NCBI GenBank assembly: GCA_020351895.1
Contig: CP070672.1
Span: 3,088,823-3,101,835 of the forward strand
Length of the DNA stretch: 13,013 nucleotides
Direction: 5' to 3'
DNA from: Thermoplasmata archaeon
GTDB taxonomy: Archaea; Thermoplasmatota; Thermoplasmata; GCA-020350865
Positions 6,870 to 13,013 of the stretch are shown here, one piece after another. Positions within the stretch are counted from its first letter, which is position 1; each line of letters opens with the position of its first letter. The position numbers and the translations under genes are program-made. The notes below the pieces were generated by a model. That model was not told where the DNA came from, did no database searches, and saw only the letters and a list, made by a program, of their open reading frames with translations.

Positions 6870-8251
6870 GGTTGCGTGGCGGAAAAAGAAGCAAACTGAA
6901 TGGGCAGGATGGCCAAAAAGAGAATCCAGATGGGATATCAAACCTGAAGGCTATTGAAAAAAGGTATGTAAGTTCAAGGGTGACCGAAGATATCGAGGGC
7001 AAGAGGGAACAGATTATTTCCGGTATGAAAGCAATGTTGGATGCGGAAATTAAAAAACTTCAGATTATGCCCAATAGGGCAAAGTCGATGGGTTATTTCG
7101 ACAGCATTGCACAATTTTTTGGCAGGCGGGCTGAGGAATTGCAAGAATTCAAAAATAATGGAGGAAAGGTGGTTGGCTCATTATGCATGTTCGCTCCCAC
7201 CGAGATCATAGCAGCCTCAGGTGCGTTACCGATAAGGTTTTGCAGTGGATTTCATGAGCCCACCGGCCCTGCAAATGTGATTTTGGGTGATGCCGGTCTC
7301 TGCCCCCTTGTGAAATCCACTTTGGGTCTGAAAATGGCCTCAGCTTCCCCTTACCTTAACATGTGCGATCTATTGATTGCACCAACACCCTGTGATGCAA
7401 AACTCAAGTTGGGGGAGATTTTGCAGGATTACCTCCCTGTTCTTCTGATAAATGTTCCCAAGGTTAAGGCAGGGGCAGTGAATCGAAAGCAGTGGATCGA
7501 AGAGATAGGAATAATAATGGACAAACTCGAACTTTTAACAGGTAAAAAAATCAAGAAAGCGGACCTTAAAAAGAGCATAAATATGTATCAGCGTGCATAC
7601 TCTGCATATAGGGAACTCATTTCATTGAGAAAGGAGGCTGACGTTCTCTGGGGTAGGGACACTTTAATGATAGCTCAATTGAGCTACTATGACGATATCG
7701 AAAGGTGGACAGATAATTTACTGAAGTTGATTGAAGAGCTTAAGATTATGAAGCAAGAAGGAAAGCGTGTTGCTGAGCCTGATGCCCCAAGAATTTTGCT
7801 GGCCGGCTCCCCGATAATATGGCCCAATTGGAAGATACCTGATATAATCGAAGAGAGTGGAGGATTGATAGTTGCCGATGAACTGTGCTCTGCAACGAGG
7901 GCCCTTTCAAATCCTGTGGTAGTGGATGAATATACTCAATCCGGAATGATAGATGCAGTGGCCGATCGATACCTCTACCCATGCACATGTCCCTGCTTTT
8001 CCCCGAACATAGAAAGGGATGACGATTTGAAGAATCGAATTAAAGATTACAAGGTTGATGGTGTAATCTTCCATGTGCTTAAGGGATGTCATCTCAATGC
8101 ATTGGATGCCACGAGGATCAAAAGAATATTGGAGGAGGCAAACATTCCCATGTTCACCATCGAGAGTGAATATGTAATGGGAGATTATCAGCAGATAAAA
8201 CTGAGGCTAGAAGCATTTATGGAGATGGTGAGAGCCCAGGATGTGTTTTAG
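6866..8251 (+). CDS. 2-hydroxyacyl-CoA dehydratase subunit D / HgdB-BcrB/C-double-cubane family FeS protein
   Basis: The 461-residue cytosolic protein (no signal, hydrophilic start) belongs to the HGD-D family. The family start motif is seen at Cys107 (GSLCMFAPTEIIAASGALP), the second ligand region at Cys146 (DAGLCPLVKS) and the C-terminal one at Cys408 (HVLKGCHLNALD). There are ten cysteines in total: 107, 126, 146, 167, 176, 341, 373, 375, 377 and 408, with a striking CTCPC at 373-377. Known members use one [4Fe-4S] cluster per subunit for radical dehydration or benzoyl-CoA reduction, or an [8Fe-9S] double cubane (DCCP/YjiM type) that reduces small molecules. All known systems need an ATP-dependent activase (HgdC/BadF type), and none is encoded in this window. 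It stands alone rather than as an A/B pair, which favours a DCCP-like homodimer. The start overlaps the previous stop by ATGA, with ggaagtgg as SD. The substrate cannot be assigned. Confidence 0.85.
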   Translation: MRLRGGKRSKLNGQDGQKENPDGISNLKAIEKRYVSSRVTEDIEGKREQIISGMKAMLDAEIKKLQIMPNRAKSMGYFDSIAQFFGRRAEELQEFKNNGGKVVGSLCMFAPTEIIAASGALPIRFCSGFHEPTGPANVILGDAGLCPLVKSTLGLKMASASPYLNMCDLLIAPTPCDAKLKLGEILQDYLPVLLINVPKVKAGAVNRKQWIEEIGIIMDKLELLTGKKIKKADLKKSINMYQRAYSAYRELISLRKEADVLWGRDTLMIAQLSYYDDIERWTDNLLKLIEELKIMKQEGKRVAEPDAPRILLAGSPIIWPNWKIPDIIEESGGLIVADELCSATRALSNPVVVDEYTQSGMIDAVADRYLYPCTCPCFSPNIERDDDLKNRIKDYKVDGVIFHVLKGCHLNALDATRIKRILEEANIPMFTIESEYVMGDYQQIKLRLEAFMEMVRAQDVF

Positions 8252-8334
8252 ATACGGAGCAGTACAATTTTGGTATACAGCTGCAAAATAGAATAAATTC
8301 AACAAAAAATATAGGAAAGAAAATCAATCAGGAA

Positions 8335-8340
8335 GGAGGT
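8335..8340 (+). promoter_or_regulatory. Strong SD of the Kelch gene
   Basis: ggaggt stands ten bases before ATG 8351 and fixes the start. The 99-base gap before this gene shows no clear terminator and only weak TATA-like stretches (around 8270-8312), so the gene may be read through from the operon or have its own weak promoter. Confidence 0.5.
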
Positions 8341-8350
8341 AGGGCGAAAA

Positions 8351-9421
8351 ATGAGAAAGGCAATTGTTTTTTTAGTGGCAGGTCTGATGATTCTGCTTCC
8401 CTCATTTATCATCAACTTCAATTCAAATGCAGATAATGGAAAAATAACAGAGCTGGAGAGCCTGCCTTTACCAATCTATAGAGCATCGGCTATTTGGGAT
8501 GGTGAGGAAGTTTACATTTTCGGGGGAAAAGACGGCACTTCAGGTCTGGATACGATAGTTCACTATTCACCATCCACAAAAAAAGCCGTTGTTCTCGATA
8601 CAACATTACCCAAATCAAAGGACGGCGCCACGGCCATATGGAGCGGTCAGCACGCTTACATATTCGGGGGAAATTTTGAAGGAATAAGCACGAAGGATGT
8701 CTTAAGATTCGATCCATCAACAAGTGAAATAATAAAAATGGAGAGCGAGCTTCCTTGGGGACTGCAGGGCTCCTCTGCATTTTGGGACGGACAATATGCA
8801 TACATATTCGGGGGCCATGATGAAGATAAAATCTTTCATCCCGAGATAATCAGGTACGATCCAATCGAGGATAACATCAGCATTACAAACTTTCTTCTTC
8901 CTGCGGTAAGGGCAGGTACTTCTGTAGTCTGGGATGGAGAAAAAGCTTACATCTTTGGAGGGAGAAACAAGACCATTATATATAATGAAATTCTGGAATT
9001 TGATCCTGATGAAGGAACTGTTACAATATTAAATGTGGTCCTACCAGGACCTAGATACCACACATCGGCGGTATGGACCGGAACCCATGCCTATATCTTT
9101 GGTGGAAGAAACGATACATCGGTTGTCGATGATATCATAATCTACGAGCCTTCTTCCGATTCAGTTTCAGTGGAGGATGTGAAGCTACCTTCCGCAAGGG
9201 AGCGGACTTCGGCTGTTTGGGTAGGGGATTATGCCATCGTTTTTGGGGGGCAATCAGGAGCCGAGTATTCAGATCAGATACTGAAGTTCGATCCCGAAGG
9301 CAAGGGTGGGGTTCAACCCGATGAGCCGTTTCTGGTTTATCAACTAATGGGGCTGGTGGGTATCATGGTTATCGTTGTCTGGTTGGTGGGGAGGAGGAAA
9401 AGAGGAAGTAGATATAACTGA
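8351..9421 (+). CDS. Exported Kelch-repeat beta-propeller protein with C-terminal anchor
   Basis: The 356-residue protein has a signal peptide (residues 1-27) and six Kelch repeats, each with a near-identical SAxWDGxxAYIFGG core; the IFGG/VFGG motifs lie at 56, 104, 152, 201, 249 and 297. This gives a complete six-bladed propeller. One membrane helix spans about 327-346 (QLMGLVGIMVIVVWLVG) and is followed by a basic stop-transfer tail, RRKRGSRYN. Sequons at Asn175, 206 and 254 fit export. Kelch domains bind proteins or sugars, or form the galactose-oxidase fold, but I see no copper-oxidase signature. It has the same topology as the three propeller genes at 815-5132 although it belongs to a different sequence family and lies 99 bases after the operon. 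A detached copy of its C-terminal anchor occurs at 12396-12446. Confidence 0.88.
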   Translation: MRKAIVFLVAGLMILLPSFIINFNSNADNGKITELESLPLPIYRASAIWDGEEVYIFGGKDGTSGLDTIVHYSPSTKKAVVLDTTLPKSKDGATAIWSGQHAYIFGGNFEGISTKDVLRFDPSTSEIIKMESELPWGLQGSSAFWDGQYAYIFGGHDEDKIFHPEIIRYDPIEDNISITNFLLPAVRAGTSVVWDGEKAYIFGGRNKTIIYNEILEFDPDEGTVTILNVVLPGPRYHTSAVWTGTHAYIFGGRNDTSVVDDIIIYEPSSDSVSVEDVKLPSARERTSAVWVGDYAIVFGGQSGAEYSDQILKFDPEGKGGVQPDEPFLVYQLMGLVGIMVIVVWLVGRRKRGSRYN

Positions 9422-9506
9422 ATTTGTCTTGATTATTGAATTGTTGTCATTGATATAACTTTAATTTTGAGAATAAATAATCATTTCTGCGTAAAAGCCT
9501 AAATAG

Positions 9507-9524
9507 TATAAAAAACATATAAAA
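9507..9524 (+). promoter_or_regulatory. Putative TATA region of the lamin-tail gene
   Basis: Two overlapping candidates, tataaaaaa (9507-9515) and catataaaa (9516-9524), lie in a very AT-rich gap. Either would give a leader of about 100 bases that includes the palindrome at 9608. A further TATA-like stretch, gtataattt, is near 9553-9561, so the exact start is uncertain. Confidence 0.35.
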
Positions 9525-9607
9525 TTCGGAGTGAAAATAATAAGTAAATTTATGTATAATTTCGAATAAAAATTTGGACTTTAGCATATCAAGATCATTT
9601 ATCATAA

Positions 9608-9621
9608 ACTTGATATCAAGT
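9608..9621 (+). repeat. Perfect 14-base palindrome in the leader of the lamin-tail gene
   Basis: ACTTGATATCAAGT is its own reverse complement and ends nine bases before the SD at 9631-9637. It could be a dimeric regulator site or, less likely, a weak hairpin. Function is inferred only from position. Confidence 0.4.
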
Positions 9622-9644
9622 CAGAGATTAGAGGAGGAAATAAA

Positions 9645-12314
9645 ATGTCAAGAGGAAGAGGAGAATCAAAATGTGGAAGAGTCTTTTCAATGAGTATTTG
9701 TGTAATGTTTGTTTTGAGCTCTTTGTTGGTTAGTATTTTCATACAAATACCCAATGCAAGTGCTGGTTCTGTCAGCCATAATAATGGAAATCTAGATATC
9801 AATTGGCTCTCGGATTATGGGAGGATTCTTACGCCCCTTATCTGGAACCTACCACAAACAGCAACTGACCCTTTGACTGGTCTTGCGTTTATTGGTTTGG
9901 TTGTAGATCAGGACAATTATGATCATACACCAGGATCTGAAGATATAGCTGATTGTTTTGCTCCACCTGCTCCTTACATGTTCTTCGATGACTTTGAAAT
10001 GATCGATATAAACATGGTAGTGGATGATGGAATACTCAAAAAAAGTAAGGCATATTTCCAGAATGTAGGATTGGGAACCGGTGATCCCAACGATATCTAT
10101 TTTGAACAAACTTGTTGGACAGTTACCAACAAAGATTGGGCTATCCTTCAATGGAAATTGAGTAACCTGAAAAACGTACCAATTACAGGTGTTCATATTG
10201 GTCTAGAATTGTCAATCTCCCAAGTTGGAGCCTATTTTGGTTTAGGCGGTTCTAATCCGGACGGTGGTGATGATATAGACGGTTTTGATATAGCAAATGG
10301 AGTCTACTGGGCTCAGGATGCTACTGGAAGTGGCGCCGGCACCACTCTAGGATTCGGCTCCGCAATCATTTCAGACCCAATTACCCATTACTATGCAGAA
10401 GATTATCATGTCGAGTTTGAAAATACCAGCGATCCTAAAGATCCGGATCCAAAATATCATAGAAATTTTTATGCAGATGATACTTGGTTGTACGAGAGGC
10501 TTCATTCATCAAATTCAACAGCAGGGGGACCAGGAAATATCACAGCCACCATTGGATGGAATGGCTTAATGATTCCAGCTGAATCCTCTAGAACCGTAAC
10601 AATAGCAATAGCAGTGAATGATACATTTGACAATATGTTATCAACCATGGAGGACGCACGATATTATTATCACAACATAGCAACCGGTTTTCTCATCACT
10701 GAGTTTTCTGATGCTGACTCCACAACCCAGCAAATCGAGATATATAATTTTGGTCGTCCGGAGACAGATTTATCTGAATTTTACTTTTCCACAAAAAGTG
10801 GGCTTTTAACCGGGGCCTGGAATCCATCTATCATTCAAACCAATGAACATGCCGTTTTTACTGTTACTGGGGGAACCATAGGACCTGAGGGCGATACCAT
10901 TAGGCTATACCATGATCTGGGAGCACCCCCTATTCTTGAGGATGAAGTGGCATTTGGACAAGAAGGTGTGGCTCCCGACCCATTGGCCGGTGAATCTGTC
11001 GGAAGGCGATATGGTGTTGAATATACCAATGAATGGGTTCGCAGTACATCCACTGGTCCAACATGGGGTGCCCAAAACGATGTTGGGAGCGTTGCTACTT
11101 CCCATCAATTGGTCCTCAACCAGGTAATGTTTAATCCAATAAATCCGGCTGATGGCTATCTAGACCTGATGTATATAGATTCATCATCCCTTGATATATC
11201 AGGTTATAAAATCGTCTGCGATGATGAATTCATAGTTCCAGCTGGTACTATTCTTGACTCAAACAACAGGTTTTATACCCTCACTCAATCGATTTTTCCG
11301 ATATTCTTCGCAAATATGGATTCTTCTGGGGATAACATATATCTATACGATCATAACACCAATCTCCTGGATATGGTGGGATGGAATACCGCACATACAC
11401 CAGGATTGAGTGTACGAAGGATCCCTGATGGAAAAGGTACATATCAAGGTTATAATGATACAACATCAGAAGCAGCAGGTTGGGTCTTTGACTACGGTCA
11501 ACCGCCTTTATTAACCCCTCCACCTCCTACAGGACTGCAGGCTAGACTTACAGGGAGCAATGTCAATGTTACACTTACCTGGAACGCTTCTTCCGACGAT
11601 GGAGGCGGTGAAAACGATGTGGCAGGTTATACAGTTTACAAATCAAGCACGGGAGTGAACGGAAGCTATGAATTCACTGCCTGGATACCTGCAAGTGGTT
11701 CTGCTAATTATAATTGGACAGATGTGGGAGCTGGGGATGGAGATTGGAATAATTATTTCTATCTGGTTAGAGCAAATGACACTTTGAATGTTGAGGAGCA
11801 GAACATAAATAAGGTAGGCAAATTCGTTAATTATCTTATAGAGGGTTGGAACCTATTTTCTAAACCATTCATTCAATCCGATACCTCAAGGGATAATGTC
11901 CTCGATACTCTAAAAGGCAATTATGTGGTATTACAAGGATACCATGCAGGCAAGTCTAGACCTTGGCTGCACTGGCATAGGGATAAACCGAAAAAATTCA
12001 ACGATGAAATAGAAATCAATCATGAAGGAGGTTATTACATCGATATGGTAAATCTGGACTACCTCATTGTGGCAGGAGTGGTTCCAACAAACACACAAAC
12101 ATCACTTAAAGCGGGATGGAATCTAGTGGGCTATCCATGCCTGATTGAAAAAACAAGGGATGTTGCACTTTCCTCAATTGCCGGAAAATACAACAAGGTA
12201 GAGTACTATGATACTTCCCTAGATAAAGAGGTCAGACTAGAGCCTGACGAGCTTATGCAAACAGGCTTGGGATATTGGATTCATGCAACCGAGGATTGTG
12301 TTCTCATCCTTTAA
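9645..12314 (+). CDS. Large secreted protein: lamin-tail-like domains, fibronectin III domain, duplicated GWNL module
   Basis: The 889-residue protein starts after an excellent SD (gaggagg, 9631-9637). The signal peptide spans 1-40 (hydrophobic core 17-34, cleavage after ASA). Residues 45-345 are an unrecognised beta-rich domain with a DQDNYDHTPGSEDIADC segment and aspartate/glycine loops. Residues about 346-478 resemble a lamin-tail domain (LITEFSDADSTTQQIEIYNF), and 487-618 look like a second one (LVLNQVMFNP...GYLDLMYIDSS). Residues 626-728 are fibronectin type III (PPPPTGLQARL...VTLTWNAS...YFYLVRAND). The tail contains two related modules beginning GWNLFSKPF (734) and GWNLVGYPC (824). No C-terminal TM helix is seen, so it is either free or bound non-covalently, unlike the four propeller proteins. 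A cell-surface or envelope role is likely; the ligand is unknown. A diverged second copy starts at 12685. Confidence 0.82.
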   Translation: MSRGRGESKCGRVFSMSICVMFVLSSLLVSIFIQIPNASAGSVSHNNGNLDINWLSDYGRILTPLIWNLPQTATDPLTGLAFIGLVVDQDNYDHTPGSEDIADCFAPPAPYMFFDDFEMIDINMVVDDGILKKSKAYFQNVGLGTGDPNDIYFEQTCWTVTNKDWAILQWKLSNLKNVPITGVHIGLELSISQVGAYFGLGGSNPDGGDDIDGFDIANGVYWAQDATGSGAGTTLGFGSAIISDPITHYYAEDYHVEFENTSDPKDPDPKYHRNFYADDTWLYERLHSSNSTAGGPGNITATIGWNGLMIPAESSRTVTIAIAVNDTFDNMLSTMEDARYYYHNIATGFLITEFSDADSTTQQIEIYNFGRPETDLSEFYFSTKSGLLTGAWNPSIIQTNEHAVFTVTGGTIGPEGDTIRLYHDLGAPPILEDEVAFGQEGVAPDPLAGESVGRRYGVEYTNEWVRSTSTGPTWGAQNDVGSVATSHQLVLNQVMFNPINPADGYLDLMYIDSSSLDISGYKIVCDDEFIVPAGTILDSNNRFYTLTQSIFPIFFANMDSSGDNIYLYDHNTNLLDMVGWNTAHTPGLSVRRIPDGKGTYQGYNDTTSEAAGWVFDYGQPPLLTPPPPTGLQARLTGSNVNVTLTWNASSDDGGGENDVAGYTVYKSSTGVNGSYEFTAWIPASGSANYNWTDVGAGDGDWNNYFYLVRANDTLNVEEQNINKVGKFVNYLIEGWNLFSKPFIQSDTSRDNVLDTLKGNYVVLQGYHAGKSRPWLHWHRDKPKKFNDEIEINHEGGYYIDMVNLDYLIVAGVVPTNTQTSLKAGWNLVGYPCLIEKTRDVALSSIAGKYNKVEYYDTSLDKEVRLEPDELMQTGLGYWIHATEDCVLIL

Positions 12315-12332
12315 TACAAACTTTAACAGACC

Positions 12333-12338
12333 TTTTTT
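12333..12338 (+). terminator. T-tract after the lamin-tail gene
   Basis: Six T follow the stop codon at 12314 by 18 bases, a suitable place for archaeal T-tract termination. No hairpin precedes it. Confidence 0.35.
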
Positions 12339-12395
12339 AGATTGATAGCCACTCGACAAATTATTATTACAATCCAAATTAATTCATTATGCATC

Positions 12396-12446
12396 ATGGT
12401 AACCTTAGCTTGGATGGTGGGGAGAAGGAAGAAAGGGAAGGACTAG
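12396..12446 (+). pseudogene. Relic of a Kelch-type C-terminal membrane anchor
   Basis: This stretch encodes MVTLAWMVGRRKKGKD and a stop, matching MVIVVWLVGRRKRG at the end of the Kelch protein (9365-9406). The reading frame stays open back to 12327, where QTFFRLI...IQINSLC gives a partial match to YQLMGLVGI, but it has no SD, signal peptide or Kelch repeat. Many differences are synonymous or conservative (agg/aga, aaa/aag, gga/ggg), so it evolved as coding DNA for some time before or after being cut off. I read it as the leftover 3' end of a gene captured in a tandem duplication. Confidence 0.65.
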
Positions 12447-12477
12447 AAATCTTTTTCTTGAACCTATTACATAAAAC

Positions 12478-12496
12478 AAAGGATCGTTAATCCTTT
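12478..12496 (+). terminator. Hairpin with T-rich 3' flank
   Basis: A seven-base-pair stem (aaaggat / atccttt) encloses the loop cgtta and is followed by T-rich sequence (ttcatttttcactttt). It may end transcripts from upstream or insulate the next gene. It is one of three elements in the 370-base gene-free stretch 12315-12684, along with the anchor relic and the inverted repeat at 12625. Confidence 0.4.
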
Positions 12497-12624
12497 TCAT
12501 TTTTCACTTTTAAGAAATGGTGATATTGAGGAAAAATTCTAAATACAATGAAAGGTATAGTCATTATGTGCATTAATATAGTAAACATATCTATCAAAGC
12601 TTTCCAATAATAATCTGAAAATTG

Positions 12625-12644
12625 GCAATGCCATAATTCATTGC
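12625..12644 (+). repeat. Inverted repeat upstream of the second lamin-tail paralog
   Basis: GCAATG and CATTGC flank the eight-base loop ccataatt, ending 26 bases before the SD at 12671. It occupies a place similar to the palindrome at 9608 in the paralogous leader but has a different sequence. A weak TATA-like stretch (ttaatatag, near 12573) lies upstream. Confidence 0.3.
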
Positions 12645-12684
12645 ATGTATTGACATAGAGTTGGATAATAGAGGAGGAAATAAA

Positions 12685-13013
12685 ATGTTGAGAGGAAGAG
12701 GAGAATTCAACCGAAAAAAGTTCTTTTCATCGAACGTTTGTGTAACACTTGTGATAAGTTCTTTATTGGTTGGAATTCCCATACAAATACCTAATGTAAA
12801 CGCAGGTGCTGTCAACCATAATGTGGGTAATATCGATATCTTGTGGCTCACCGATTATGGGAGGATCATGGGGCCTATATCAAGGAACAAAACCCAGACA
12901 GCTTCTGACCCTTCGACAGATCTTGCGTTTATTGGCCTCGTGATAGATCAGGACAACTATAATCATACTCCTGGATCTGAGAATATCGCAGATTGTTACA
13001 GTCCACCTCCTCC
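12685..13013 (+). CDS. Paralog of the lamin-tail/fibronectin secreted protein (3' partial)
   Basis: The ATG follows gaggaggaaataaaatg, identical to the leader of the gene at 9645. The frame is open for 109 codons to the window edge. The product starts MLRGRGEFNRKKFFSS, has a signal peptide ending near PNVNAG, and continues with NIDILWLTDYGRI and LAFIGLVIDQDNYNHTPGSE. A hand alignment gives about 71 identities over 110 positions with the N-terminus of the 9645 product, including the shared Cys in IADC. It is therefore a tandem paralog with the same unrecognised N-terminal domain. Whether the lamin-tail, fibronectin and GWNL parts are retained lies outside the window. Confidence 0.85.
   Translation, partial: MLRGRGEFNRKKFFSSNVCVTLVISSLLVGIPIQIPNVNAGAVNHNVGNIDILWLTDYGRIMGPISRNKTQTASDPSTDLAFIGLVIDQDNYNHTPGSENIADCYSPPP

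Noticed and set aside
5143..8251. Mercury methylation (HgcAB) or nitrate reductase (Nap) locus
   Set aside because: The ferredoxin protein has NapH-like helices, not the short HgcB form, and no corrinoid HgcA or NapA gene is present.
6866..8251. Naming the HGD-D protein as 2-hydroxyglutaryl-CoA dehydratase or benzoyl-CoA reductase
   Set aside because: The partner subunit, activase and CoA-transferase genes are absent, so no substrate can be supported.
8351..9421. Kelch protein as a galactose oxidase
   Set aside because: It has six plain Kelch blades and no copper-ligand or Tyr-Cys cofactor pattern; there is no Cys in the propeller.
1..13013. CRISPR arrays, tRNA/rRNA genes, transposases or attachment sites
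   Set aside because: I saw no regularly spaced direct repeats, no tRNA-like fold, no transposase motifs and no terminal repeats.

Overview
The window looks like chromosomal DNA from a euryarchaeal-type archaeon, most plausibly of the Thermoplasmatota/Thermoplasmata sphere. The grounds are AT-rich intergenic TATA-box-like elements, strong Shine-Dalgarno (SD) sequences, GTG/TTG start options, many secreted beta-propeller proteins with one C-terminal membrane anchor, and a surface protein with thrombospondin-type-3 acidic repeats, one membrane span and a cytosolic zinc ribbon. This placement is inference from protein style; there is no rRNA or tRNA here. All credible genes are on the + strand.

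Layout. (1) 3-620: 3' end of a calcium-binding surface protein with a cytosolic zinc ribbon, followed by a short AT-rich gap with a good TATA-like box. (2) 815-8251: six tightly packed genes (gaps of 10 bases or less, or overlaps), read here as one operon. It holds a PQQ/BamB-like propeller, a WD40 propeller and an FG-GAP/VCBS propeller, each exported and anchored by a C-terminal helix. These are followed by a six-helix CcdA/DsbD-like membrane protein with a His/Cys-rich loop, a NapH-type membrane polyferredoxin, and a cytosolic protein of the 2-hydroxyacyl-CoA dehydratase D (HgdB/BcrB/C/double-cubane) family. (3) 8351-9421: a Kelch propeller with the same exported, C-terminally anchored design. 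(4) 9645-12314: a large secreted lamin-tail/fibronectin-III protein with a duplicated C-terminal GWNL module. (5) 12315-13013: a gap holding a relic of a Kelch-type C-terminal anchor, then the start of a second copy of the 9645 gene, which runs off the edge.

How they may work together (inference). The CcdA-like protein, the polyferredoxin and the HgdB-family protein form a plausible electron path across the membrane to a cytosolic FeS reductase, while four unrelated-by-sequence propeller families provide a display or docking layer outside the cell. Finding PQQ, WD40, FG-GAP and Kelch propellers side by side with one topology, joined to a redox module, is the most unusual aspect. The substrate is unknown. 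The right end records a tandem segmental duplication of about 3 kb.
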